Below, one piece after another: positions 8,482 through 17,511 of a DNA stretch of 64,000 nt. The notes below the pieces were generated by a model. It worked only from the letters and a program-made list of their open reading frames with translations. It searched no databases and was not told the origin of the DNA. Numbering within the stretch: the first letter of the stretch is position 1; each line of letters starts with the position of its first letter. The translations under genes were made by a program, and so were the position numbers. Source of the stretch: an uncultured Acidobacteriia bacterium (GTDB lineage: Bacteria; Acidobacteriota; Terriglobia; Bryobacterales; Bryobacteraceae); NCBI GenBank assembly GCA_903851195.1, contig CAINNJ010000058.1:310001-374000 (forward strand). Direction: 5' to 3'.

Positions 8482-9810
8482 TCAGTCGCGGGCCATTTGA
8501 CGGCACCCTGTGTCTGTTGTCAGCGAGGCGAGGATGCAGGTGAGCGACGCCCAGCCCAGGATCAGGCCGAACGCGGCATGATACGCGGGAACACCGTAAA
8601 CGCGGGTTCCGCCCGCCAGTCCCCCGGCCCACTGTTTGTCGAGCAGCCAGCCGATGGCGGGCTGCAGTAACATCGGCCCGATCATGTTGCCCGCATTGAT
8701 CGCCCCGGAAATGGTGCCGAGAAATTTCACCGGCACGGATTCTTTGGCGAACGCAAAGCCAAGGATCACGGCGCCCGCCGCGAAGCTGGTCACCGCGGCC
8801 ACGGTGGTGAACATCCAGAGCGGCAGGAAGTCCGCGTAGATAAGAATGGCCCAGCCCAGCGCCGCGGTCACGGCGCCCGCCAGATAAATCGGCTTCCTGC
8901 GGCCCACCCGGTCGGAGAGATAGCCGCAGATGGGGCTGGCCGACGCCCAGCACACAATCATCACGGAGCAGATTCCGGCCGCCGCCGCGGACGTGATGCC
9001 GTAGCGGGCCTTGAGGAACGGCGTGCCCCAGAGGCCCGTGAACGAAAGCATGGCGCCCACGAAGCCGCCCTGACCGCAGAAGATCAGCCAGGTGTTGCGG
9101 TAGGCGAAGATCTTCCGGAAGCCTTTCAACAGTTCGGTCAGGCGCTCAGGCTGCCTGTTTTGCAGGGCTACGGGCGCGTAGGTCAGGTAGCCCGCCTCCG
9201 CCGGATCGTTCCGAACCATCGCCATGGCGAGAATGCCCGTGCCCAGCAGAAAGAGCGCGGAACCGAAAGACACGGCTCGCCAGCCGAATGCTTCCACCAG
9301 CAGGCGAAGCGGCACCTGCGCGAACAGCGCGCCGATGTTGCCCACCAGCAATCCCAGGCCCGTGAGCGTTGCGAAATTCCTCGCCGGAAACCAGTGCGTG
9401 GCCAGTTTCAGCGTCACCACCCAGCCCACCGCCGTGGATGCCCCCATCAGCGCCCGCCCCGCGCAGGCCAGCGCGAAACTGCTGCTCGACGCGAAGAGCA
9501 GCGTTCCCGCCCCGGCGCAGGTTGCGCCGGCAATCAGCAGTCGCCGCGCGCCCCAGGAGTCCACCAGCACGCCCGTGGGAATCTGCATGAGTACATAGGC
9601 GTAGAAGTAGAAGGCGGAGAGATTGCCCAGGTCGCGGCCCGAGATGTGGAAGTCCCGCATCAGTTCCGACGTCATGACCGCCGGCGACACACGGATATAA
9701 AACGCCGCCAGATAGAACGCCGCCGCGATGGCCCAGATGGACCAGGAACGCCAGAGCGGCGGTGAAGCGATCGCCGTTCCCGGTTGCACGCCAGCGATAT
9801 TACTGGCCAT
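8482..9810 (-). CDS. Major facilitator superfamily transporter
   Basis: 442 residues, about 12 hydrophobic segments. The cytoplasmic loop after segment 2 reads GVLVDSWGARR, matching the MFS signature G-x3-D-R/K-x-G-R-R, and a second copy in the C-half reads GYLSDRVGRRK. The N-terminus, with IRVSPAVMTSELMRDFHIS, resembles organic-anion:proton symporters of the ACS type. It starts 11 bases inside the end of the TPP-enzyme gene, so it is the last gene of the minus-strand catabolic operon and probably imports the operon's substrate across the inner membrane. Substrate unknown; by analogy with other operons, a small carboxylate or sulfonate. Confidence 0.85.
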   Translation of the reverse strand: MASNIAGVQPGTAIASPPLWRSWSIWAIAAAFYLAAFYIRVSPAVMTSELMRDFHISGRDLGNLSAFYFYAYVLMQIPTGVLVDSWGARRLLIAGATCAGAGTLLFASSSSFALACAGRALMGASTAVGWVVTLKLATHWFPARNFATLTGLGLLVGNIGALFAQVPLRLLVEAFGWRAVSFGSALFLLGTGILAMAMVRNDPAEAGYLTYAPVALQNRQPERLTELLKGFRKIFAYRNTWLIFCGQGGFVGAMLSFTGLWGTPFLKARYGITSAAAAGICSVMIVCWASASPICGYLSDRVGRRKPIYLAGAVTAALGWAILIYADFLPLWMFTTVAAVTSFAAGAVILGFAFAKESVPVKFLGTISGAINAGNMIGPMLLQPAIGWLLDKQWAGGLAGGTRVYGVPAYHAAFGLILGWASLTCILASLTTDTGCRQMARD

Positions 9811-11581
9811 TGCGGTAAATGTCGTTGATATTCCAGTAGCCCGGCGTCGGCGTGGGAGCGTTCTCCATCGGCACCTGGATCACGGTGGGACCGCTGGCCG
9901 CGAGCGCTTCCCGAAGGGCGGGACCCAGTTCGTCGGCGGATTGGATCATCACGCCGCGCGCGCCATAGCCGCGGGCGATCGCCGCGTAGTCGACACGATA
10001 AGGCTGACCACCGGCCTCGAAGACACAGCCGAAACTGGAGCCGCCATAGTGCATGGCTTCGAGGCCCGCAATGGTGCCGAACGCCGCGTTGTCCATCACG
10101 ACGAACACCACGTTCAGACCCGCCTCGATCGCCGTGGCGAGCACCGCGGGATTGCTCCCGAAACCGCCATCCCCGATGAGCGCCACCGAGGCGCGGTTCG
10201 GCTGCGCCACCTTGACCCCCAGCGCGGCGGACGGGCCGAAGCCCATGGTGCACAACCCGCTCGGCGTGATAAACGTGCCGGGCACCGTGATGGCGAACTG
10301 CTGCCCCACGCCGTTCTTGTTCCAGCCCACGTCCGTGACGATGAAGCCGTCTTCGGGAACCGCCTTGCGCACCTCGCTCAGAATGCGCTCGGGGCGGAGC
10401 GGGTACTGATCGGAAGCCCACTGCTCGGCCCAGTTCGCGGCGAACGCCTGCCTGCCCGCGGCAATCTCGTCGCGCAGCGACGCGCGCTTCGCGGGAGCGC
10501 GCTGCCGCAGCTTCCGGGCCGCGTCCACCAGAGCGCCCAGCGCGAGTTTCGCGTCGGCCACGATGCCCAGTTCCGTCGCCAGATTGCGCCCGATTTCGGC
10601 GATATCGGTATCGATGTGGAACAGCCGCGTGGGCGGCCCGGCGAACGTATAACGCGGATCCCAGGAGCTCGAACTGGCCTCGGCCAGGCGCGTGCCGATG
10701 GCCAGAATCAGGTCCGCCGTGCGGCACTTGTCGTTCGCAATCGGCGTGCCCCAGAAGCCCGTCATGCCGAGCAGCAGAGGATGCGCCTCGTGCATCACGC
10801 CTTTCCCCATCAGCGAATGGGCGACGGGAATTTCCAGCAGCTCCGCGAGTTCCGCCAACTCCGCCGTGGCGCGCGCGGAGAGCACTCCGCCGCCCGCATA
10901 AAGCACCGGGCGCTCGGCATCCGCCAGTTCACTCACAATTCGCGCGGCCGTCGCTTCGTCGATGCTGGGCCGGGTCATCTCCGCGGGAATCTGCCGGAAG
11001 GCGTCGACGGGAAGATCCGCCGAGAACATGTCCATCGGGACGTCGACGAGCACAGGGCCGGGCCTCCCCGCTCTCGCCAGATGGAAAGCGCGTTCGATCG
11101 TGCGGGGCAGGTCGCCCGGACGGTCGACGCGGTACACACGTTTGCAGAAAGGCCGGTAGACCTGAAACTGATCGGCATCCTGATGGAGATTCATCTCCTG
11201 ATGCGGATGCCGGCCGTAGTAATAAGACGGAATGTCGCCCGAAATCACCACCATCGGAATGGAATCGAGCGCGGCATTGGCGACGCCCGTGGCAGCGTTC
11301 GTGAGCCCGGGACCCAGGTGGGTCAGCAGGACACCGGTCTTGCCGGAGGCGCGCGCATAGCCATCGGTGGCGTGCGCGGCCACCTGTTCGTGTCGCGTGG
11401 AGATGAAGCGGATGCGGCTCTTTCCCAGAGCGTCGAGAAACGCAATATTGGTGTGCCCGCACAGGCCGAAGATCACTTCGACGCCGAGGCGCTCCAGATA
11501 TTCGGTCAGCAGATAGGCCGCGATGCGTGTGCCCGCGGCGGGCGCCTTCTGAACGGATTCGGTTTGCAGTTGCAATGCCAT
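9800..11581 (-). CDS. Thiamine-pyrophosphate-dependent enzyme of the acetolactate synthase/oxalyl-CoA decarboxylase family
   Basis: 593 residues, the normal length for this family. N-terminal pyrimidine-binding domain: GLCGHTNIAFLDAL and STRHEQVAAHATDGYARASG, where E65 is the catalytic glutamate that activates the cofactor. Middle domain about 205-360. C-terminal diphosphate-binding domain: the classical GDG...N motif runs from G470 (GDGGFGSN) to N498 (VVMDN). Enzymes of this class decarboxylate 2-oxo acids or acyl-CoAs, ligate them, or cleave 2-hydroxyacyl-CoAs. It does not show the typical N-terminus of sulfoacetaldehyde acetyltransferase (Xsc) as I know it. It sits between the acylating aldehyde dehydrogenase (21-bp gap) and the MFS gene (11-bp overlap), so it probably makes the aldehyde, or handles the acyl-CoA, that the dehydrogenase shares. 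Confidence 0.85.
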   Translation of the reverse strand: MALQLQTESVQKAPAAGTRIAAYLLTEYLERLGVEVIFGLCGHTNIAFLDALGKSRIRFISTRHEQVAAHATDGYARASGKTGVLLTHLGPGLTNAATGVANAALDSIPMVVISGDIPSYYYGRHPHQEMNLHQDADQFQVYRPFCKRVYRVDRPGDLPRTIERAFHLARAGRPGPVLVDVPMDMFSADLPVDAFRQIPAEMTRPSIDEATAARIVSELADAERPVLYAGGGVLSARATAELAELAELLEIPVAHSLMGKGVMHEAHPLLLGMTGFWGTPIANDKCRTADLILAIGTRLAEASSSSWDPRYTFAGPPTRLFHIDTDIAEIGRNLATELGIVADAKLALGALVDAARKLRQRAPAKRASLRDEIAAGRQAFAANWAEQWASDQYPLRPERILSEVRKAVPEDGFIVTDVGWNKNGVGQQFAITVPGTFITPSGLCTMGFGPSAALGVKVAQPNRASVALIGDGGFGSNPAVLATAIEAGLNVVFVVMDNAAFGTIAGLEAMHYGGSSFGCVFEAGGQPYRVDYAAIARGYGARGVMIQSADELGPALREALAASGPTVIQVPMENAPTPTPGYWNINDIYRNGQ

Positions 11582-11602
11582 GTCGGTTTTTCCTGCGGTT
11601 CC

Positions 11603-13003
11603 TTAAAAAATTTCCGAGTTATAAAATTCGCCGAACAGTTCCGCGTCGCTCGGTCTGTCCTCCGGCAGCGGCTGACTCACCCACGTGACGTTCATGTAGT
11701 GCTTCAGGTGAATATTCTCGTTCGTGATATTGCCGCCCCAGATGCCGCAGCCCATGCTCGAAGTCATTGGCATGCCGTTGGTGAAGTGCCCGGCGTTGGC
11801 GCGCGACTGCGGCTGACGGACCATAATCCGGCTCACCGGCGCCATCAGCGCAAGCCGGTGAATGTGGTCTTCACTAAACGAATAAATGCCGCAGGAATGC
11901 CCCTTACCGCCCGTTTCAAAAATGCGCCGGATCATGTCCAGGCCGTTGTCGAAACCGGAGTAGCGGAATATCGAAAGAACGATACCGAGTTTCTCTGTCG
12001 AGAACAGGTGCTCTTTGCCGATTTTGTCTTCGGGCACGATGAAGAACGTCTTGCCTTCGGGCAGCGCAATGCCCGCTTTGGCCGCCACCACCGCGGCAGG
12101 CCGCGCGATGGTGTCGGCGGTGCGATGCCCTTCGGCATCCCAGTAAGCCTTTTCGAGCAACTGCTTTTCCTGCTCGCTGACAAGGTAGCCGCCTTCGCTT
12201 TGCAACTGCGCGAGGAAGGCGTCATAGATGGTCGATTCCACCACCAGATTGCCGTCCGCCGAGCACCCGGAACCGAAATCGTTCGTCTTGCTGATGCGGG
12301 TATTGCGGGCGGCCTCTTCGATATCGGCGGTTTCGTCGATCAGCATGGTTGCGTTGCCCGCGCCCACTCCGTACGCCGGTTTGCCGGAAGAGTACGCCGC
12401 GCGGACCATCGCCTGGCCGCCCGTGGCGTTGGTCAGGTCGCAGATCGCCATCACTTCCTGCGCCATCGGAATGCTCGGCTTCTCCACGCACTGCAGAAGA
12501 TCTTCCGGCGCCCCCGCCTTCTTCAGTGCCGCGCGCATCATCCGCACCACCTCGCCCGTGGTTTTCCGGCTGGCCGGGTGCGGAGAAAAAATGACGGCGT
12601 CTTTGCATTTCACGGCATAAATAGCCACGCTCGCGGGCGTCACGTAAGCGCTGGTGACCGGGATCAGCGACGCAATCACGCCGGCGGGTTTCGCGTATTT
12701 CACAATGCCCTTCTCGGGGATCTCTTCAATCACGCCGATGCTTTTCTGCCGCAACGCGTCCCGCAGAATACCGAGGATCTTCGCGCGGCGCGTCGGTTCG
12801 CGGCTGCCCATGCCGCTCTCATCGACGCTCATGTTCGCCAGGCGCAGGGCAGCCGTCTCATTCCCCGAAGCCCAGGCGACCGCGCGGCAAAGCCGGTCCA
12901 CCTGCTCCTGATCGTAATGTTCCAGGGCCTGCATCGCGGCTCTGGCCCGCGCCAGCATGTCCGCCGCGGTCTGTCGTTCTTCGGGTGTAATCTCTCTTGC
13001 CAT
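11603..13003 (-). CDS. CoA-acylating aldehyde dehydrogenase (SauS/EutE-like)
   Basis: 466 residues of the ALDH superfamily. The catalytic cysteine is C247 in FGSGCSADGN. The nucleotide region TGGQAMVRAAYSSGKPAYG followed by VGAGN is typical of CoA-acylating members (AdhE N-half, EutE, sulfoacetaldehyde dehydrogenase SauS) rather than hydrolytic ALDHs, and the hydrolytic class's catalytic Glu motif is not evident. The C-terminus (HLKHYMNVTWVSQPLP) resembles my recollection of SauS-type enzymes, but this was not checked by alignment. The reaction would be aldehyde + CoA + NAD(P)+ to acyl-CoA + NAD(P)H, or the reverse. It is followed by the TPP enzyme and preceded, 20 bases away, by the citrate-synthase-like gene. 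The specific aldehyde is unknown. Confidence 0.85.
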   Translation of the reverse strand: MAREITPEERQTAADMLARARAAMQALEHYDQEQVDRLCRAVAWASGNETAALRLANMSVDESGMGSREPTRRAKILGILRDALRQKSIGVIEEIPEKGIVKYAKPAGVIASLIPVTSAYVTPASVAIYAVKCKDAVIFSPHPASRKTTGEVVRMMRAALKKAGAPEDLLQCVEKPSIPMAQEVMAICDLTNATGGQAMVRAAYSSGKPAYGVGAGNATMLIDETADIEEAARNTRISKTNDFGSGCSADGNLVVESTIYDAFLAQLQSEGGYLVSEQEKQLLEKAYWDAEGHRTADTIARPAAVVAAKAGIALPEGKTFFIVPEDKIGKEHLFSTEKLGIVLSIFRYSGFDNGLDMIRRIFETGGKGHSCGIYSFSEDHIHRLALMAPVSRIMVRQPQSRANAGHFTNGMPMTSSMGCGIWGGNITNENIHLKHYMNVTWVSQPLPEDRPSDAELFGEFYNSEIF

Positions 13004-13023
13004 ATTGATGAATCCAGAGCTGC

Positions 13024-13800
13024 TTAGTCCAGCGCTTCAAACGGCCGGGCCGGTTCGCCATCGTACTCCACCGGTATCCGGATCCGCATCGGTTTCTCTC
13101 TTGTATATTCTTCGGCCACTTCCGCCGTCAGCCCCGCCACCCGCCCTGCGATGAACAGCAACATGCCTGCCGATGGCGGAAAGCCAAGATCGTAGAGGAC
13201 CGCGGCCAGTGCGCCGTCCACATTGATCGGCAGCGGTTTGATCTTCGCTTTCGCGGCCGCTTCCAGCGCGACCATGAAACGAACTCCGTCGCATTGCATG
13301 CCGGTCGCCCGGGCCATGCGGAAGAGCACCTCCACCCGCGGATCCGTGGTATGGACACGATGCCCCAGGCCAGGCAGACGCGCGCCTTTCGTTCGGGCGT
13401 CGTCGATGGTGAGAGCCGCCGCGTCGTCAATCGAAATACTCTCCGCCGCGGCGCGCTCCACGCCGGCCGCGATCATCCGGATGCAGGCCGCCCCCGCGCC
13501 GCCGTGTTCGTCGCCGATGGCCAGCACTCCCGCCGCCACGGCAGCCGACGGGGACTGCCGGTTGCCCGACGCCGCCAGCCTTGCCGTGGCGCAGGATGGC
13601 GCGCCCGAGCCATGGTCCGCAACCGACACCAGAATCGCGTTCAGCAGCTTTCTTTCATGGCCGTTGGGCAGCCGTCCCTGGTGAAGCAGAAAGACGGTGT
13701 CCGCGAAGGTCGCGTGCTCCATCAGTTCCGTAATGTCGTAACCGCGAATCCGGATGGACGTTTCGTCCGAGGTCACAATCGCCGTGCGCCATGTCTGCAT
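13024..13800 (-). CDS. Short citrate synthase-family protein (citryl-CoA lyase-like)
   Basis: 258 residues from the ATG at 13800 (a TTG three codons earlier is possible); full-length citrate synthases have about 370-430. Counting from that upstream TTG, the catalytic set is intact: H66 (ADHGSGAPS), H102 (DEHGGAGAA), H150 (LPGLGHRVH) and D198 (INVDGALAAVL). The compact size and NVDGALAAVLYDLGF point to the citryl-CoA lyase/short citrate-synthase-like group, which cleaves or forms a C-C bond between an acyl-CoA enolate and an oxo acid. Paired with an acylating ALDH and a TPP enzyme, it could cleave a 2-hydroxyacyl-type CoA ester to acetyl-CoA plus an oxo acid; this is inference. It begins 34 bases after the TonB receptor stop, in the same direction. 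Confidence 0.8.
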   Translation of the reverse strand: MQTWRTAIVTSDETSIRIRGYDITELMEHATFADTVFLLHQGRLPNGHERKLLNAILVSVADHGSGAPSCATARLAASGNRQSPSAAVAAGVLAIGDEHGGAGAACIRMIAAGVERAAAESISIDDAAALTIDDARTKGARLPGLGHRVHTTDPRVEVLFRMARATGMQCDGVRFMVALEAAAKAKIKPLPINVDGALAAVLYDLGFPPSAGMLLFIAGRVAGLTAEVAEEYTREKPMRIRIPVEYDGEPARPFEALD

Positions 13801-13834
13801 AAAGTCCAAGTATGAACCCCGGTTCGGAAGGAAG

Positions 13835-16800
13835 TCAGAACGCGTATTTGAGCGAGAACTGCATCACCCGCGCGGTCGTGTTGTTGCCCGGCGCCGAACT
13901 CTGCGCCAGCGGCGCGATCCGCCCGAAACTGGCGCTATTCAGTGCCGCCGTGGGCGGGCCGAACATCACACTGTTTGGAAGGTTGAAGGCTTCCGCCCGG
14001 AAAGTAGCCGTGCCGCGTTCACGAATGTTGAAAGACCGGGAAAGAGACAGGTCCACGTTCATCACGTTCGGCCCGGCAATCGTATACGGCCGTGTGGAAG
14101 CGTACACGCCCGCCGGAGCCGTGGACGGCGACTGAAACGCGTTGATGTTCAGGTAATTCGTGACGCTGCCATCCCCGTAAACATTCGGCAGAATCTGCTG
14201 CGCTCTCTGGTTGGTCGCGGTTGTCAGGGCGACGTCGGTGCCATACGTGGCCGACGTCAGATTCCCGTTGCTCCAGCGGATAATCGGCGCCGCCTGCCAG
14301 CCGTTCACCAGCAGCCCCAGCCAGCGGTCGTTGACTTTGGGAGAAGTGAGAGTGCCCGACAGGTTGATCTGATGCCGGTGATCCGAACTGCAGTTGGAAC
14401 GGTCCGCCGAACGGTTATTGGGATCCACGTACGAAGGCCCGGTCAGTTCCGTGGTGGAGGGGTCGGCAATGCAGTGCGAGTAGGTCCAGTTCGCGAGCAC
14501 GCTGAAGTTGTTCGAAACCCGGTGCTGCGCGGAGAGCAGCATCGCATTGTAAGCCGACGTAGCCCCGGCATCCAGATAGGCCACGGTGCTGTAGTAAGGC
14601 CCCCACGTGGGATTCTGCAGCGTAAAGGAACGGCGCGCCGCCGTATTCGTCGCGCTCGTGCTGGAGCAGGGTCCGGGAGCGGTCAGGCCGTACTGCCCCG
14701 CCGCGCAGTTACCCGGAATGTACTGATCGAGGTTGAGTTCACGGCTGCTCCAGAGGTGTGCCGTGTGGTTCCCGATATAACTTCCCGAAAGAAGCCACTT
14801 CCCCACCTGACGCTGAACCGAAAGGTTCCACGTATTCACCTGCGGCGATTTCAGATTCGGATCCGACACCGCATAGACGCCGCTGGTGGGGAAGAAGCCC
14901 AGCGATTTCGCCGTGCCCGACTGCGTGATGTAAGGGTCGCCGCCCGGATAGCCCTGCCACGGATTCGACAACGGGAACGGACCTCCCGCGCGGGTAAGCG
15001 TCGCGCCCCACGGCGGATTGTTCGAAACGCGCGTGTAGAAGAACATGTGCGGGTTGTCGTAAAGCAGGCCATAAGAAACCCGGACCGACGTTTTGCCGTC
15101 GCCGAACGGATCCCACACCACGCCGATGCGGGGCAGAAAATGTTCGGCACGGTTGTTGTACTGGTTGTTCGGCGGGTAGCCGGCGTCACCGGGGAAGATC
15201 AGTCCCGGAGGCGGCGTCAGCGCCGGACTCGCCACGGGCGGCGTGCCGATCTTACTCGCCAGGAAGTTACTCATGCTGAAGGTTTCCACATACCCGTCCG
15301 TGTTCCGCTGCGGCAGGTAGGGTTCGAAACGCACGCCCAGGTTGAGGCTGAGATGCGCGCTGACCCGCCAGGCGTCCTGCACATAGAGACCGTAATAATC
15401 GGACTTGTCGTTGTCGTAAAACGGCCTGCCCTGGCCGAACGCGTTGAGCTGCCCGGTGACGAAGTCGGCATAACCCAGCCCCGCCACGCCTCCGGCCGTG
15501 GAGTACTGACCGGTGAAATTCAAATTTCCATTCACGCCGCGTGTGTTCTGGGCGTGCAGATAGGCGCGGATATACTCGGCGCCGAACTGGAGCTGGTGTT
15601 TGCCTACCAGCAGTGTCAGGTCTTCGGCCCCGGAGTAAGTCAGCGTATTGAAGTAACCGGGATTGCTGGCGCCGCCCGCGAGAGTCGCGCCGTTCGTAAT
15701 CGCGAGGTTCATCTGGGCCGGGATGAACGAACTGATCGGAATTCCGAAATCCGACGGCGACTTGAACGCCGGAATAAAACGCGGATTCAGACTCCGGTTG
15801 GCCGAGATGTGAGCGCTGCTGAGAAAGGTGGGGCTGAACGAATAGCTGTGGCCAATCGCCGTGGACTGGATGTTGTTCGACTGTCCGGTGGTGCTGCCGG
15901 TAAACAGCGGATTCGCGGGATCGTAAAACAGAGGCGTGTAGTTATTCGAAAGGATGTAGCGCACGAACACGCTCTGCTTTTGGCTGATGGTGTAATCCAC
16001 CTTGGCCGGAATCTGGTACTGGCGCTGGTTCCCGCCCGTCGCATAATTGACCAGACCGCAGGCATTCAGCTGGTTGGTCGGCAGCAGTTTCGCGATCTTC
16101 ATGGCGATAGGATCCATGAGAGACACCGGGATGACATTGCCGACAAACGGCGCGATCAGGTTAATCTGCTTCGGCTGGCACTGCGTGGACGCGATGACGG
16201 TGAAATCGCCGCTCAGCATCGCGGGTGTCATGGAAAAGCCGGTGGTCCCGCCGGGGTTCGAGCGCTTAATTGTCGATTGCTCGCCCACGAAGAAGAACAG
16301 CTTATTTTTGACGATCGCGCCGCCGATGGTGCCGCCGAACTGGTTCTGCTTCAGACTGTCGCGCACCAGTGCGGTAGCCGTGCGGCCATTGAACAGGTAA
16401 TTGCGGAAATACTCGAAGGCGTTGCCGTGCAGAGAGTTCGTTCCGGACCTTGTGGCGACTGTGACCGATGCGGCCGCGTGCTGTCCGGTCTGGGCGCCCA
16501 CCGAACTCGTCTCCACTTTGAATTCCTGCAAAGCATCGGGGAAGGGAAGCGGCTGGTTCAATCCGTTGAACGGCTCGTTCGCGGTTGCGCCATCGAGCGA
16601 GAACGAGATCTGATTCGCGTTGGCGCCCGCCACCGAAATGGTCACCGTGGGGTAATTCTTGTTCGTATTGAGGTCGGAAGCGTTGGCGCCCTGATTCGTC
16701 GCGCCGCCCACCAGCAGGATGAGCTGAGTAGGATCGCGGGCATTGAGCGGGAGATTGATGATCTCGTCGTGATTGATCACCTGGCCCACGCCGGAACTGC

Positions 16801-17182
16801 GGGTTTCCACCGCGAGCGTCTCGGCCTCCACCGTAATGGTCTCATTGATGGAGCCGACTTTCAGCGTCGGATTGATGGCGGGATTGGTATTCACTTCCAG
16901 CACAATTCCCGGCTCCACAAAGGTGCTGAAACCTTCCTTCGTCACTTCCATCCGGTAAGGGCCGATAGGCAGACTGGGAAGCAGATAAGCGCCGTCGGAA
17001 CCGGTAACCGCGCTGCGGGAAAAACCGGTCTCGGTCTGGATCACCTTCACTGTCGCGGAGGGAACGGACGCTCCGGTGTGGTCATGCACGGTGCCGGAAA
17101 TCTGTGAGGAGGAAGTCGCTTGCCCCCAGCCGGCGGCGCACGTCAGCAAGGCGGACAAAGCTACGCGAACGAAGAATTTCAT
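13835..17182 (-). CDS. TonB-dependent receptor, Oar-like, heading the citrate-synthase-like/ALDH/TPP/MFS operon
   Basis: 1115 residues. The start is fixed by AGGAG 8 bases upstream of the ATG at 17182 and by a signal peptide (MKFFVRVALSALLTCAAGWGQA). A carboxypeptidase-regulatory-like domain (ISGTVHDHTGASVPSATV) spans roughly residues 28-110; a plug follows (about 120-250, NQISFSLDGATANEPFNG), then a barrel ending in MQFSLKYAF. It is the first gene of a tight same-strand run and is followed after 34 bases by the citrate-synthase-like gene, so outer-membrane uptake is probably coupled to that pathway. The 329-bp upstream gap carries GTAACG dyads that may be the operator. Ligand unknown. Confidence 0.9.
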   Translation of the reverse strand: MKFFVRVALSALLTCAAGWGQATSSSQISGTVHDHTGASVPSATVKVIQTETGFSRSAVTGSDGAYLLPSLPIGPYRMEVTKEGFSTFVEPGIVLEVNTNPAINPTLKVGSINETITVEAETLAVETRSSGVGQVINHDEIINLPLNARDPTQLILLVGGATNQGANASDLNTNKNYPTVTISVAGANANQISFSLDGATANEPFNGLNQPLPFPDALQEFKVETSSVGAQTGQHAAASVTVATRSGTNSLHGNAFEYFRNYLFNGRTATALVRDSLKQNQFGGTIGGAIVKNKLFFFVGEQSTIKRSNPGGTTGFSMTPAMLSGDFTVIASTQCQPKQINLIAPFVGNVIPVSLMDPIAMKIAKLLPTNQLNACGLVNYATGGNQRQYQIPAKVDYTISQKQSVFVRYILSNNYTPLFYDPANPLFTGSTTGQSNNIQSTAIGHSYSFSPTFLSSAHISANRSLNPRFIPAFKSPSDFGIPISSFIPAQMNLAITNGATLAGGASNPGYFNTLTYSGAEDLTLLVGKHQLQFGAEYIRAYLHAQNTRGVNGNLNFTGQYSTAGGVAGLGYADFVTGQLNAFGQGRPFYDNDKSDYYGLYVQDAWRVSAHLSLNLGVRFEPYLPQRNTDGYVETFSMSNFLASKIGTPPVASPALTPPPGLIFPGDAGYPPNNQYNNRAEHFLPRIGVVWDPFGDGKTSVRVSYGLLYDNPHMFFYTRVSNNPPWGATLTRAGGPFPLSNPWQGYPGGDPYITQSGTAKSLGFFPTSGVYAVSDPNLKSPQVNTWNLSVQRQVGKWLLSGSYIGNHTAHLWSSRELNLDQYIPGNCAAGQYGLTAPGPCSSTSATNTAARRSFTLQNPTWGPYYSTVAYLDAGATSAYNAMLLSAQHRVSNNFSVLANWTYSHCIADPSTTELTGPSYVDPNNRSADRSNCSSDHRHQINLSGTLTSPKVNDRWLGLLVNGWQAAPIIRWSNGNLTSATYGTDVALTTATNQRAQQILPNVYGDGSVTNYLNINAFQSPSTAPAGVYASTRPYTIAGPNVMNVDLSLSRSFNIRERGTATFRAEAFNLPNSVMFGPPTAALNSASFGRIAPLAQSSAPGNNTTARVMQFSLKYAF

Positions 17183-17296
17183 CGATGAACTCCTGGGGTG
17201 ACGGGAACACGTGGCTGCGTCGGCTCAGCCGTGCAGCGATCTCACCCGGACCTTGTAGGCTGACGCTATCACGCGGAAATTCCGCCTGACAAGAAA

Positions 17297-17363
17297 GTAA
17301 CGGTGTCGATACGTTACGCCGTCAGCGGAGCGCGGCGCCCTGTAACGGTGGCGCACCGTAACA
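17297..17363. promoter_or_regulatory. Pair of GTAACG-containing dyads in the 17183-17511 divergent promoter region
   Basis: The 329-bp gap between the divergent TonB-receptor and ThuA genes holds two dyads. The first is GTAACG (17297-17302) and CGTTAC (17312-17317), perfect over six bases with a 9-bp spacer. The second is TGTAACGGTG (17341-17350) and CACCGTAACA (17354-17363), nine of ten positions pairing around GCG. The shared GTAACG half-site, repeated about 44 bp apart, suggests a transcription-factor operator controlling one or both divergent units. No regulator gene is adjacent. Apart from the receptor's AGGAG and the ThuA gene's AAAGGAG, I see nothing else in this gap. Confidence 0.5.
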
Positions 17364-17511
17364 GGCGCGCTTTTGACACGCGACGGTGATAACCTCGATT
17401 CGCGGCCTTATGAGCGCACAGGCCGCTTTCGGCGGCACCAGGGGAAAAAAGTGGACTTGGCCGCCGGAAGCGAGTCCGTGGTGCGCGTGTTTCTCCAAAG
17501 GAGATCTTCGT

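Noticed and set aside
9800-11581. Assignment of the TPP enzyme as sulfoacetaldehyde acetyltransferase (Xsc)
   Set aside because: The N-terminal motif and pyrimidine-binding region do not match Xsc as I know it. The neighbouring SauS-like ALDH and MFS gene alone do not prove a sulfonate pathway.
9728-13027. An open frame of about 1100 codons antisense to the TPP-enzyme/ALDH genes
   Set aside because: It spans the boundary between several intact minus-strand genes with catalytic motifs and has a composition typical of high-GC shadows.
13754-17107. An open frame of over 1100 codons antisense to the second TonB receptor
   Set aside because: Arg-rich shadow; the minus-strand receptor has a signal peptide, ribosome site and aromatic C-terminus.
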